From Scedosporium boydii (lineage: Eukaryota > Ascomycota > Sordariomycetes > Microascales > Microascaceae), in the NCBI GenBank assembly GCA_002221725.1, contig NJFT01000148.1, positions 40,194-104,193 of the forward strand: a stretch of DNA of 64,000 bases, written 5' to 3'. Position numbers and translations under genes: made by a program. Shown piece after piece: positions 46,365 through 57,255 of this stretch (within the stretch, counting starts at the first letter, position 1; each line of letters begins with the position of its first letter). A model generated the notes under the pieces. It worked only from the letters and a program-made list of their open reading frames with translations, had not been told where the DNA came from and ran no database searches.

Positions 46365-49300
46365 TCACTCAACAACAACCCTGTAGCTCTCGGGAGGACC
46401 AAGCTCGCTAGCCTTAACACCGCCCAAATCAACAACAATCTTCGTCGCCACCATCGTCGGCTCCAGCAACCACAGCTTCAACTCATGCTTCCCCGGACTC
46501 AGCGCGCCGAGCTGCGAATCCTTGATCCACGCATTCCTCGTGACGGCATTATCCCAACCGGGCGGTTCCTGCCCCGCGTCCGAAGCCCAGGGCGTCGGCT
46601 GCACGACGGTGGGGTTCCCGGCATCGATGGCGACGGCGTACCGGTTCGCGTGTTCGGAGTCGGCGTTCTCGGAGGCTGAGAGGTATACGGTGACTTTGAC
46701 GTTGGCGGCTTGGGTGTACGTCCAGAAGGGGAAAGTGACGGCTGCGCCGGTGGCGGGGTCCTGGCTGGGAGTGGTGACGGGCCAGAGCTTGATGCCGGCG
46801 AGGGTGCGGCCATAGTTGGGGATGATGGCGTAGCTGGCGTTGTTGGCGCCTTCGGTGATGGAGGAGAAGTGGTTCGCTTCGATGGATACAACACCTTCAG
46901 ACTCGACGTGGCCGGCGAAATCAGCGGGCGGGGCCTCCTTCTTCCGAAGGGGAACAACGACGGTGGCTCCCGGGGCGTTGGCGGGGGTGGTGACTTGGAC
47001 GGTGAGCTCGGCTGCGGAGTTGCCGTCGGGGGCTTGGGACCAGTCGACGGTGATGATGGAGCGGGCGCGGGAGCTGGGGCCGTCGGTGCTGATGTCGCCG
47101 GAGTCGTTGGTCACGGTTACGTAGGACGCGTTGGAGGCAATCGTGTAGGAGAGGGATCCCTTTTCGCGCATGAAGATGTCGATGTAGCGGTCTTCGTCGG
47201 GGGGCATGTACTGGTTCATCGGAGGTAATGTGATGGTCGCGGCATCGGTGGCGGCGTTGTTGTCAGAGTACTGGATGCCGATGCCGAGGAGCTTCCCACT
47301 ACCTCCACCTCCGCCGCCGCCACCAGGGAAGCCGCCGAAGCCGCCGCCGAATCCACCACCGCCCCCACCTCCTCCGACGGTGGTCAGCGGAGGCATCGAG
47401 TTCTGCGCGGGCTCTTGCCAGTTGTTGTATCCGATATGCGTCTGCTCGAGCATACGATTCCACTTTCCTCCGAGAAGACCGTGGAACCGAGCCGTGATAG
47501 CCTTGTCCTGCTCGAAGGCGTCCCTGGCCTCCTGCGCCATCTCGTCGGCACGGTAGCTGTGCTCCCTCGCGTACCGGGCACCGATGGCAGCCTTGGAGTA
47601 AATCTCAAAGACAGTCTTGCCAGCGAGGACGGGATGAAGGACCATCTCAAAGTACGAGACCTGGTCGTCCTCGGGTAAAGAATCGTATACGGCCTGTGCG
47701 CGAACGACGAGATCCTCCCATTCTTTATAGTTCTTCTCGGCCTCGTCGTAGTTAGTCGCGTGGAAGGCAAAGGGCGAGATGCTGAGATCCTCGTACTTGC
47801 GCCGCGCGCAGAGCATACCGTATTTATTCATGATATCGGCCGTTTCGACGGCTACATCGGCGTTCCACTCGCGCGCGGCCCATTCGAGCGTCCACTTGTC
47901 GGTGGAGGCGGGGTCCTGGAACTTGGACATGTCGTAGGCCATGGACATGAAGTGGTAGATGGGGAGTTCCATGGGTTTAAGGTCGCCGACGTTGACGATC
48001 CAGATGCGGTCGATGCCTCTTTCGTAGGCGAGGTGCATTTGTTCGAAGGTCTTTTGATTTTGCATTGTGTTGATCCATTTGTAATTTCTTGGTGAGCCGA
48101 CGTAGTCAAAGTCTACGACGTCGTTAGAACGATGAAAAGGAATCCAGACAAGAAATTCAGAAGAAAACTTACGGTAGTACATCCCAGAGCCTCCGGATCT
48201 CTGGTTCTCCTTAGCTGTAGGAATTCGTCGAATATTTCCGCGGTTATCATCCGTCCAGCAGAGGGTCACGGTATCGCTAACATCCATTCCCTTCTGCCAG
48301 TAACCCGGAACCTCCTTATACATCATCCAAGAGTGCGGAATATCAACTAAGTCCTTGCCGGTAACAGACTGGAGCGTTGACTCCTGGAACTTGATAACCT
48401 GCTCCATAGACTGCGAATTAAGGGTCGCCGAAGCAGCATCTCCGCTCCCTCGCATACCGACCGTGTAGATGGTATACCAGTCCTTGGCGCGGTCCACGCC
48501 CTCGGTCATGAACTTCTGGACATTGTTGCGGTTACTGCCCCAGTCCCAACTGCCCTGGCAGAAGCGGCCCTGCTCCTTATCAGCACGGGCCATGGGCTCG
48601 TGGTGAGATGTGCCCATGAAGATTCCAAAGTCGTTGGCGAGCGGGCCGTTCTTAGGATCGTCGAGGTAGAACATGGAGTTCCACATGGCGGGCCAGAGGT
48701 AGTTACCCTTGAGACGGAGGATGAGCTCGAAAACACGGGCGTAAAAGTCCGAGTTGAAAGGGTTGCCGTATTGGCTCCGTGGGTAGTTCCCAGCCGCCCA
48801 GTTCGTCAGACCAGGAGCCTCGTCATTAAGAAAGATACCTCGGAACTTGACGGAGGGCGGTCCGGCGACTTTAGGCGTCAGGGGAGCGACGATGGACTCG
48901 CGCTTCGTGGGGTTCACGTCGGCCCACCAGTAGAAAGGAGACACGCCAATCTGCTCAGAGATGTCGTAGATGCCGAAGATTGTCCCGCGGATGTCGGAGC
49001 CGGCAATGACGAGCGCGACAGGCTCATCGGCGTCGTTGCTGACGACCTGGGCGACGTACGATTCCCATTTCCCCTTGATTTCGGAAACGTCGACCTTGTT
49101 GGCGGCAACGAGCTCGTCGACGAGCGCTGATTTTCCAATGGTTCCGATAACAATGGCGGGGGATCCGGCGTCTGGGAGAGTCTTGGTATCTGAGACGGTG
49201 GCTTTGGTACCGAGGACGCGGTTGAAGTCCTCGGCGAGATCGTCAGTGGCCCTCTTTACGCCGGTGAAGTCGTCGGCTGAGACGAAGAGGGCTGGGGGCT

Positions 49301-49445
49301 TTCCTGCACTTGCGAGCTGGAGACCGTCGGCTTCGGCGTCGAAGATGAGCCAGTTGGGGACGGTCACATTTTGAGCCAGGGTTCCAGGAAAGGATGCGAC
49401 GAGGCCCAGGGCCACGGTCGCCGCCAGGCGGAGACCGCCAAACAT
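46365..49445 (-). CDS. GH115 xylan alpha-1,2-glucuronidase
   Basis: Exons 49445-48173 and 48112-46365 give 1006 residues. Signal peptide MFGGLRLAATVALGLVASFPGTLA, then the GH115 catalytic region: FYWWADVNP, KFRGIFLNDEAPGL, LKGNYLWPAMWNSMF and FGIFMGTSHHEPM are all standard blocks. The 60-nt intron (48113-48172) has no stop and stays in frame, so the unspliced frame looks intact, but removing it restores GMYYHFDYVG. The enzyme removes 4-O-methyl-glucuronic acid side chains from glucuronoxylan outside the cell. A Gly-rich tract (47287-47380, roughly residues 668-698) separates the catalytic part from the C-terminal beta-sandwich region. Length is close to the family's usual 950-1000. Confidence 0.93.
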   Translation of the reverse strand: MFGGLRLAATVALGLVASFPGTLAQNVTVPNWLIFDAEADGLQLASAGKPPALFVSADDFTGVKRATDDLAEDFNRVLGTKATVSDTKTLPDAGSPAIVIGTIGKSALVDELVAANKVDVSEIKGKWESYVAQVVSNDADEPVALVIAGSDIRGTIFGIYDISEQIGVSPFYWWADVNPTKRESIVAPLTPKVAGPPSVKFRGIFLNDEAPGLTNWAAGNYPRSQYGNPFNSDFYARVFELILRLKGNYLWPAMWNSMFYLDDPKNGPLANDFGIFMGTSHHEPMARADKEQGRFCQGSWDWGSNRNNVQKFMTEGVDRAKDWYTIYTVGMRGSGDAASATLNSQSMEQVIKFQESTLQSVTGKDLVDIPHSWMMYKEVPGYWQKGMDVSDTVTLCWTDDNRGNIRRIPTAKENQRSGGSGMYYRKFSSEFLVWIPFHRSNDVVDFDYVGSPRNYKWINTMQNQKTFEQMHLAYERGIDRIWIVNVGDLKPMELPIYHFMSMAYDMSKFQDPASTDKWTLEWAAREWNADVAVETADIMNKYGMLCARRKYEDLSISPFAFHATNYDEAEKNYKEWEDLVVRAQAVYDSLPEDDQVSYFEMVLHPVLAGKTVFEIYSKAAIGARYAREHSYRADEMAQEARDAFEQDKAITARFHGLLGGKWNRMLEQTHIGYNNWQEPAQNSMPPLTTVGGGGGGGGFGGGFGGFPGGGGGGGGSGKLLGIGIQYSDNNAATDAATITLPPMNQYMPPDEDRYIDIFMREKGSLSYTIASNASYVTVTNDSGDISTDGPSSRARSIITVDWSQAPDGNSAAELTVQVTTPANAPGATVVVPLRKKEAPPADFAGHVESEGVVSIEANHFSSITEGANNASYAIIPNYGRTLAGIKLWPVTTPSQDPATGAAVTFPFWTYTQAANVKVTVYLSASENADSEHANRYAVAIDAGNPTVVQPTPWASDAGQEPPGWDNAVTRNAWIKDSQLGALSPGKHELKLWLLEPTMVATKIVVDLGGVKASELGPPESYRVVVE

Positions 49446-52106
49446 CTTTACGTCGATTTCAACGGACGCTCTCTAGAAGGGGTCAGGAGCGCGATAACTC
49501 GAGACCTGGAAATGAAAGACTCGTGTGTATTTCTCACACACTTGCTTCGACGCCTTTAAAAGAACGTGTAGAACAAACCCCCAGAACATACAGACGCCCT
49601 TGGAGCCGAGCGAGAACATCGTCTAAAAAAAGTAGGGTCGACATTTCTGTATTGTATTATAATCTCAACTCTTGCTTTCCATGGCTCGTTTTGGCAATGA
49701 ATGGTCCCGTTCTCCGTGCTCCAGATTGAGAAGTAAATTTTCAAAGTCTTGGGAGAGAGATTGTTCCGGTTAAGTTCATGTGTCCAGATTAAATATCAAT
49801 GGCGATCCCATTTATCCTCAAGCCACGCTCTCTCTTGGATCATGGTAATGGTTCCTGAAAACGGGGCGGACATGGCAGAGGAATTAGTTTTTCCACGAAC
49901 TAGAGATGAGCTTTTATTAATCCGATTTCCGGGCTGTATCCTCCATACTTTCGGCGTCTTCTATACTCTACTAGGCGAAAAGACTTGGAAACTGCGCCAG
50001 GGAAGTTAGAGTCTGGGAAAAGATGAAGTGGTGTCCGTAGTATATGGGCCCCCTTGGCATGCCCGTGAGTAAATATGTCGGTTATAAGAGCGCCAATAGG
50101 GCGACGGGCCTGATATAAAATGCTTCGGCAGTAAGAGAGTTAGCAACAGGCTCTAGGACGGAGGAGCGACATGAATGCCCTCATCCTCACATCAGAGGTT
50201 CTGGTTTTCAAGCGCTAGTCGCGACGCCTCCAGTCCTCTGATATTTCGATAAAAACAAGGCGGTGAAGCCTGTGATAAGTCAAATCGGGAGGCAGGAAAG
50301 CTTAGAAGAAAACGACCGAGCGGCCATTCGGGTCTCGGTGTGCTTCGAGTTTCCCAGTTTATCCATATCGGTCAGATTGATGGAGAACAGCCGGTATTAT
50401 ACAGCCGGCTTAAAGAGGCCACCGCCACATTCTAGCCAGACTGAGACAATACGGGACAAAGTTTCCTTTGTTCTCGCCGTGGCAGAGGCGGAGCAAAAAG
50501 TGTGGCTTGCATCTCTCCGGCCCTACAGGTGAACGCTCTCTTCGTTCGCGGTCTGCCCCTCATTCACTGATTCACTCACTGAACGAGATGCCTCGCTCAA
50601 CGTAGATATTGTTGAAACTGCGAAGGAAACTCAAAACCCCTACTCCTGCCACAGGCTCAGGTTTTCAGGAGGAGGAGGTGCTGGGTCATGGGTCAAGCTG
50701 TTATAACACAGCAGGTGATTCATCTCGGAATCATGAACGGCACCCAGTGAGGCAAAGGATGTCTGTAAAGTGTAAAGTTCAGGCTCGTAATTCACATCCA
50801 CTCCGCAATCGGTCTGCTAACTTGAAATAACCTGCTCGCCGAGCCCGGATCCATACCGACGTGTGTACTTCGTATGTGCCGAGTTATTCTTTGTCCCAAC
50901 CTTTCCATCCCAAATTACTTCGCAAACAGGCGAGCCGGGAAAAGATTATCAGATCATCAGATAAGATAACGATCCCGACATCTCCCCTCCCTTGATCTCT
51001 CCCGTCCTTCATCTCCATCTCCGCTCCATCCCATCCCCGGTCTCGGATCTCACCGGGGCTGCTCAGAACGCCAAAAATACATCACTGGCGAACAAAATCT
51101 CTTATAGATGAGTTTCACGGAGCAAGCGGGGGTGTGCCGTAGGTATGAACGAATGTCGGGGAGGTTCCTAAGCCCAGCGAAAGATGGCAAGTCACACACT
51201 AAGATGCGGGTTTTTTGTAGCAGAGAGGTGCATGGCTAAGTCCCGGCTCTAACATGGAACTCCTTGCATAGGATTAATAAACTTCCCAACTGCATTACGT
51301 ATCGATTCTACGAGATGGGTGCATTGTGGTCGGCACGGCGTCTCCTCGTGATCTGATTGGTATGGTGCCTGGCGCACATAGTCGTAGATCCCTTGGGTTT
51401 CTCTCTTGAATATTGAAAGGCTTTATTCGACACTATAGAACGAGTGGGATGTCTCTCGTCGGCCAATATCGGTGCCGTGCGGAATGGACCAATACGAATG
51501 CCAGCGTCGCACCTCATGGGCAATCGTGGCTTGGTTTCTTCTCTACCACCTCGGTCTCCGATGCCTCCCGTGTGAGCTATACCTATGCCTCCTCGCCTTT
51601 TGACGACTCGTAATCGTGGAAGCTGTAAAGGTCTAAGCGAGATGATGTGGAGCAAGTGTCGAACTTGAGGTTGCGAGCCTCCGCTCCGGAGCACTTTAAA
51701 AGGCGTGAGAAGGGCGGGCTGACCGAGCTCTTCGCGAGAAGCGAGGAATTAACGAATAAGTGGGCCTTGCAAGACAAATTAGCCGTCGAATATACCGGGT
51801 ATAGGAGTTGGCAATGCTGTACCCCTGACGCGGGATATAGTAGACGATAGACTGTGGTGGTTAATCGTCCTGAACTGGCCGAACCCGGGGCGGGAGGTGG
51901 AGGCAGACCCGAAGCCGGGAAGCTTGCAGTGAAGAATATAGAGAATATATTAACGGTGATCTCGATGTCTGTCGATTGGTCCTGTCTATTTAAACATTCC
52001 TTGCTCCCTTCACTTCGTTCCCTTCATTTTTCTCCATTAGTCAATCTTCCACTTGAGAAATCAAGGCCTTTTCTTGCCTGCCGGTTCTGGAAATTCACCC
52101 ACCAAA
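49446..52106. other. 2.7-kb intergenic stretch
   Basis: Between the starts of GH115 (minus) and the CFEM gene (plus), so a divergent promoter region. A TACTTCGTATG near-repeat lies at 50865-50876. The open frames present are short and unsupported. Confidence 0.6.
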
Positions 52107-52900
52107 ATGAAGACCTTCAGTATCCTTAGTGTTGCTACTTTCCTAGCGGCCGTTGCCGCGCAGGAGCTTACCGAGTGCGCTGTGCGTCTCCCAAGGAATA
52201 GGGAACACCTTTATATACCTACACCACCCATGATGGCACTCGGCTGATATATCCATGCTCCGTCTAGGAAACCTGCATCCGGCAGGCCATCGCTGCCGGT
52301 CGTGAGGGAGGATGCCGCAACGCTCGTGATATCGAGTGCCTCTGCGCCAGCGAGCAGGCCGGTGACACCCTGAGGGATTGCGGATACTCCCAGTGCGAGG
52401 AAGCAGATATCGAGTCTATCCTCGCGTATGTTGTTGGCCTCTGTGAAGGTAAGAAATTACGTGTTGCGACTATGAAGATTCGTGCAAGCTGACATGGATC
52501 AAAAGAGGCTGGTGTCCCGATTACCCATGAGACTGGCCGTCCTGAGGTATGCAGTGTCGAAAAACGGTTGAAAGTTCCAGAGTTGTGATTCGAGGCTACG
52601 GATGTGCTAACATGACTGCAGCCTACCCCGGCCCCCACGGCGACTGGCGAGCCCGAAGCCCCTGCTGAGCCTACCGATGCTCCCGAAGAAATACCCGAAG
52701 AAGAAGTCCCCGAGGAAGAAGTCCCTGAGGAAGAGGCTCCCGAGGAGGAAGCACCGGAGGAGGAAGAAGCTCCTGAGGAGGAGGTCCCCGAGGACGAAGA
52801 AGTCCCCGAAGAGGAAGAAGTCCCCGAAGAGGAAGAAGCCCCCGAAGAGGAAGAGGCACCGGAGGAGGGAGAAGCGCCCGAAGAGGAGGAAGACCTCTGA
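52107..52900 (+). CDS. Secreted CFEM protein with acidic Pro-Glu repeat tail
   Basis: Exons 52107-52181, 52268-52448, 52506-52546 and 52622-52900 give 191 residues. Signal peptide MKTFSILSVATFLAAVAA, then a CFEM domain (about 20-86) with the expected eight cysteines, including the core ECLCAS. Exons 2 and 3 close the domain; exon 4 encodes a Pro/Thr-rich linker, then about 75 residues of PEEEV/PEEEA repeats ending in DL. There is no GPI-anchor signal, so the protein is probably released rather than wall-anchored. CFEM proteins are fungal-specific; some bind heme, others act as effectors. The highly acidic tail could bind cations or the cell wall; that is inference. The haem-ligand Asp of Csa2-type CFEM proteins cannot be assigned with confidence here. 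Confidence 0.88.
52670..52897 (+). repeat. Coding minisatellite (Pro-Glu repeats)
   Basis: Imperfect units of about 15-18 bases built on GAGGAAGAAGYCCCY, encoding PEEEV/A. They lie inside the last exon of the CFEM gene and are multiples of three, so copy-number change would keep the frame. Confidence 0.8.
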
Positions 52901-53405
52901 TAGGACGGCGGCGAATGGCGACAAGGGCACCTAGAGATTCCTCCCTTCTCTGGAGAAGTGGCTCTTGAGTCGATGGAAACTGGAAGAAAAGAACTCTTCC
53001 GAGTTAAGATAGGAGTACCTCGTTAGCACCGGATGTCTTTTTCTTCTTTCTTCAGACCTTCAATTAATCAAGTGTTTTCTTCTTTTTTACTATTTTAGAA
53101 GCCAGTTCCAAGACTTTACCAGTTCAGACCTTTGGTATTTTTGAACACGGTTCATTTCGCTGTCAGTTCTGATTCCAAGAACGGGGGTCGATTCTTTCAC
53201 ATATGCCGTACGTCTTGCAGAAATCCTACCAGAGGGAGGTTTGTGCTTTCCATTTTATTGGAGGCGTTTGCTTCCGTTTGGTCAACAGTTCCGACGCCTG
53301 CTAGTTCTATCAGAGAGTTTACCGCCATTTCCTGGAGCTCTGGCTGATATTGGCCATCCATTCCAGCTCTATTTTCGGTTTCATTTACATGTACCACTCG
53401 ACTGC
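52901..53405. other. Intergenic, convergent
   Basis: 505 bases between the stops of the CFEM gene (plus) and the UstYa-like pseudogene (minus). Nothing recognised. Confidence 0.6.
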
Positions 53406-54619
53406 CTAGTATCCCTGTGCAATTAACCTCGCTGCGTTCTCACGGAAATCCTCCGGGTCCGCAGCATCCCTTGTCCGAATCCACCTTTTCAAAGCGTCGT
53501 GATCCCGGCAGGTGTGAGTAGTCTCGAAAATAGGCATGAAGTGGCTTCGATTTTCCGACCACCGGATCGGTATGAATGTCATATCCCCATGAAACATTAG
53601 GCGTAGTCGAAGGCCGTCGATGCAATGTTCTGAACATGATATTCATCAACTCTTCGTCCAAGAACTAGGGAGAGAAAGCTTGTCATAGACTCATACATAC
53701 CCATGTGAGCCTTCATCGTGTAGTCCTGCAACTCTGGATACTGGTCTAGGTAAATATATTGACGAATGACATTCTTAAAATGTCAGCCTCTGTGTTCCAC
53801 CAACTATACCCTACCTTTGTGGTGCCGTTTTGGGAGAAATCACCTACCAAGCAGTGAAGGTCATGGGCCACAGTTACCCTTTTTCGTTGTTAGGTATCAG
53901 TTCAACCCATCCCATGATCCACCCAGTGGCGGCCCGATGAAATTCACTCACATCGCCATATGGAGCCCAGTCTCGGAGTCCAACCAAAGGTTGCCCCCAA
54001 GAAGATGCGCTTCCTTGGGGGTCACGAATACATTAATGGCTATGCATTCATTAGCGATTTCCGTCCACTGTGACACGGAAGAGACGCAAAGTGAACATGG
54101 ACCCACTGCCTATAAGGTCTTCCCATGCAGCATCCATCTCTGGCGTCGGCTCTCCAACGTAGTCCGTTTCGGGGATTGGGCGATGAGCTGATGAGTCTCA
54201 TTGTACTTGAGGGTCGCGTTAAAGAAAACTTGTTTGGTGAGGGCAGGAATTTCCGTTGTTGCCGTCGCTATAGTTTTCTTAGCCTCACTCCAAAAAATCA
54301 ACCAGACTGGAAGCAAACGACAAAACGAGCAGACTACGAGGGTGGTGTAATTTATACCGAAGTCAGTATCTTTCCAGAAGTTATTCTCAACATGGAGGCA
54401 GCCTTGGTGCTCCCTTAGAGTAAACGACGCCATGGTCAGGGACAAGACCAGAGATATGAACCATGGGATGGCCGTTGAGCGAAAGGGCCAATGTCTCCAT
54501 GATCTACAACTTGGGCAGACGCCCCCCTTGAATTGAGGACCATAACCAGAAAGCAGGCTGTCTGTAGACTAGTAATGGGACTCGAGACTGGTTTTGCGAT
54601 ATCGATCCATTCTCTCCAT
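53406..54619 (-). pseudogene. UstYa-like (DUF3328) gene, damaged
   Basis: Recognisable blocks in order: ATG at 54619, a cytosolic N-terminus, a membrane segment near 54440-54475, a YNET block, DYVGEPTPEMDAAWEDLI, the first HxxHC (HDLHC, exon 53878-53848), then after an intron the second (EHC, exon 53629-53406) and THTCRD near the C-terminus. Later exons 54039-53952, 53878-53848, 53773-53701 and 53629-53406 close in phase. Three lesions are visible: a TAG at 54571-54569 in codon 17, where the neighbouring paralog has CAG; a one-base frameshift between the YNET and DYVGE blocks (about 54172-54182); and a GC instead of GT at the donor at 54109. UstYa proteins are membrane-anchored oxidases that cyclise ribosomal peptides such as ustiloxin. 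This copy is unlikely to make full-length protein unless the sequence has errors. The upstream exon structure is uncertain. Confidence 0.75.
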
Positions 54620-55201
54620 ACTCGCCAGTGATGCGGCTTTCCTTTTGGGACCTCTTTTACAGGGGGGATAGGTAGCTTGGAAAATTTATAGGGAAGACCG
54701 ACGGCAGCTCGAGATAAAGCAAAGGGAGTGTGGAATCACATAACATCGAAAGTATGCAATCTGGCGATGGGGTTGGGAAAATAGATCCAGGGTCCGATTT
54801 TCGTCAGAATTTACCCACCAGCTTTCAAAATGTACATCAAAGAAATAAAATGAAAAATACTGAGCTAAGAGCAGGTCCATTATTACTTGGACACTTCGAT
54901 CTCGACCTCGAGCTGACATTGGAAATCTATGTTAACAGTAAGGGAGTTACGTTACTCTGTGCCACCATTTTGACCGAGCTGACCACTAACGTCAGCAGCC
55001 TCGCTTTTGTCTTGGGACAGCATCTTGAGGTCAACAGCATGGATCAGCGACGCGGATTTTGCGTCGGATTTCAGGCGAATCGGGTCATTTACAGCCTGAT
55101 ATTTACTTGTCACTTTCACCTCTTCGATATTTTGGAGTCTAATGGTTTGTGGAGAAGCCTTGCTCCAAGGTCCTAATGATATCACTAATATCTACACGAC
55201 G
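54620..55201. promoter_or_regulatory. Divergent promoter region of the UstYa-like pair
   Basis: 582 bases between the facing starts of the two UstYa-like genes. Head-to-head UstYa pairs often share a promoter; no specific factor site could be assigned. Confidence 0.45.
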
Positions 55202-56416
55202 ATGGACAAGGCAGGGAGTTTCAATGACCACGATGCCACCCCCGAGAGGCAGTCAGAGGAGGCACTCTTACTCAAAGACGAGGAAACGAAGACTCGGAGG
55301 GCTGTCCACCCGTCTATTTACGGCATTATATTGCATCTTACCTCCCTCTCACTTGGCCTCTTGATAGGTATTAGCGCAACGACTATAGAAAAATCAAGGG
55401 ATTGCAAGGGTAAATCTTCTTGGAGAGAAAGCGAATTTGGTTAGTTTATCACTGGGAAACCACCGTCCTTGGCCCAGTTCATTTGCGTGGTCTGGATGTT
55501 GCTAATGGGAAGACAAGAACCTGCAACGAAAGAGCTACCAGCCACCTACAAGCCTAAACTCTTCGATGCTAGACTCGTGTATAACGAGACCGGGGACATG
55601 ATTCGGCCTCCTTCGTATCCTGACTACGTCGGAGAATCTTCTTCAGATCTTGAGGCGGCTTGGGAAGATATCCTTCCTGGTAAGTACTTCATCGGAGATT
55701 CCCGATGCCCGAGCTAGGCTGGAGTCGCCCGGAATCTAATATACGTTTAAAACATTTGATCCATCCATAGCCGTAACAGTCTGGATTACTCCGGAAGAGG
55801 GGCAGCTCTTTGAAGGGGGTAACCTCTATTTTGAGCCGGAATTTGGCTTGTATAAGGGACAGTGAGCCTCGATCCCTTGGTGTCAAAGCCTTCTTCGCGC
55901 CATTTACTAAGATCGTGCTGATTGACTTGCTCTCTGCAGGCTTTCGGTCACTCATGATCTCCACTGCGTCGTAAGGAAAAACCGCCTGGCAATGTCGCAA
56001 GCGTTCGACATGGAATGGCGAGGTTAACGAATACAGAATCTGATCAGAAAATTCACTCGCTTAGATGATTACCCTGAGCTGAGGGACGACCCTTCGCTCC
56101 AGATTCACGTCGGTAAATACTGTGCCTTTTTCTCCGTCTTGACGTGCGTTCGAGCAGTGCTAACCCCCGAGATTTGACGTTCGGCTACGCAGAACATTGC
56201 CTTGATAGGCTCCGATTGAGCGTGGCATGTGCCGCGGATATGACGATAGCACCCATAAAATGGGATGACAAAGGGGAGATTGCCCTCCCAGTATAGCCAA
56301 CTATCCATACGTGCCGGGACTTGGATTCTATAAATCGGTGGACTTTGGGACAAGATGCTTTCCATCCTGAGAGATTGTATGCGAACGCCGAGAGACTCCG
56401 ACAGCAGGCTATCTAG
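55202..56416 (+). pseudogene. UstYa-like (DUF3328) gene with premature stop
   Basis: Exons 55202-55409, 55518-55679, 55771-55861, 55940-55970, 56037-56112 and 56193 onward. The architecture copies the minus-strand paralog; the fourth exon is 31 nt in both. The protein has a cytosolic N-terminus, one membrane segment (about residues 42-62), YNET and DYVGE blocks, first HxxHC (THDLHC) and second (HVEHC). A TAG at 56294-56296 ends the frame after 223 residues; the same frame continues 39 codons through a conserved HTCRD block to a stop at 56414-56416. Both catalytic-type HxxHC motifs are kept, so a truncated enzyme is conceivable, but loss of the conserved end suggests decay. An intron skipping the TAG (possible donor GTATAG at 56291) would remove the HTCRD block and is unlikely. 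Confidence 0.72.
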
Positions 56417-56737
56417 ATGGAACTGAGCTCTGTGGTCATGGGGACAGGGTCGTCGCGCAAAAGAAGCTCTCGCACTCGGTGATGCATCCCCAGCATCATA
56501 GCGTCACTCCTAGTCACATACTGCAAACAGCTTTGCTTTCGAGTTCGAGTTGACGATGATGCCATCCTAGTAGATGACGCTGTTGTTTTGGATTATTTGC
56601 CTGCATCGATGATGCTTTCCTGAATGCCACCAGCTTTCTTACTCCTTCTCCAGCCACTGCCATCCGTTTCAAATTGGAGACTCCAGTTGTGTTCAGCTTT
56701 GTATGCAGGCGAGGTGTCGCAAAGAGTCGGTGTGCAG

Positions 56738-56778
<41 letters not shown>

Positions 56779-57255
56779 GTTCTCACATAAGGCCTGTCGA
56801 TGGGGGCGGGAAATAATGTCGAAGCTGTCTCGGTCGAAGAAATTGGGTGGAAATGCCGATAATGCACGTAAAGTGTGTGTAACCGTCCGACGTACAAAGG
56901 TCCTTAGGCAACAATAGCTCCTTGATCGACATTGAGTACCTCATGCGTGGAGTACGAAGGTATATCTTTGTATCTTTGGATCTGAGCACGTAAGAATTTT
57001 ATATGTGTGCAACTATGAAATGTGCCTGCTTCGTAAGTGACTCGCGTGAGGAGGCGGGCGAGATCGGGGGCGGAGGCCTCGCCCTCCCATTGATTTTCAC
57101 CTGAATCGATACCCTCATAGACTATATGTAGAAAAAGGATTTTTAAGACCGGGAGGTAGAAACCAAAGCCCTACTTACCAAATCTCCGAAGGATTTTACA
57201 CCTCTTAGGAAATCTACGGTGCGCGAATGGGTCGGAAACTAGCCTTTGGGCAAGA
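56417..57255. other. Intergenic with (TG)16 microsatellite
   Basis: 839 bases between the second UstYa-like gene and the M3 peptidase, both plus. Apart from the TG repeat no feature is recognised. Confidence 0.65.
56745..56776. repeat. (TG)16 microsatellite
   Basis: Perfect dinucleotide run; alternating purine-pyrimidine, so capable of Z-DNA. Likely polymorphic. Confidence 0.95.

Noticed and set aside
46710..47228. Gly/Val-rich plus-strand frame
   Set aside because: Antisense shadow of GH115 coding sequence; the composition follows from its Pro/Thr/Ala codons.
52107..52900. CFEM acidic repeats as a ribosomal-peptide precursor
   Set aside because: Repeats lack KR spacers and a conserved core; the eight-Cys CFEM domain explains the gene.
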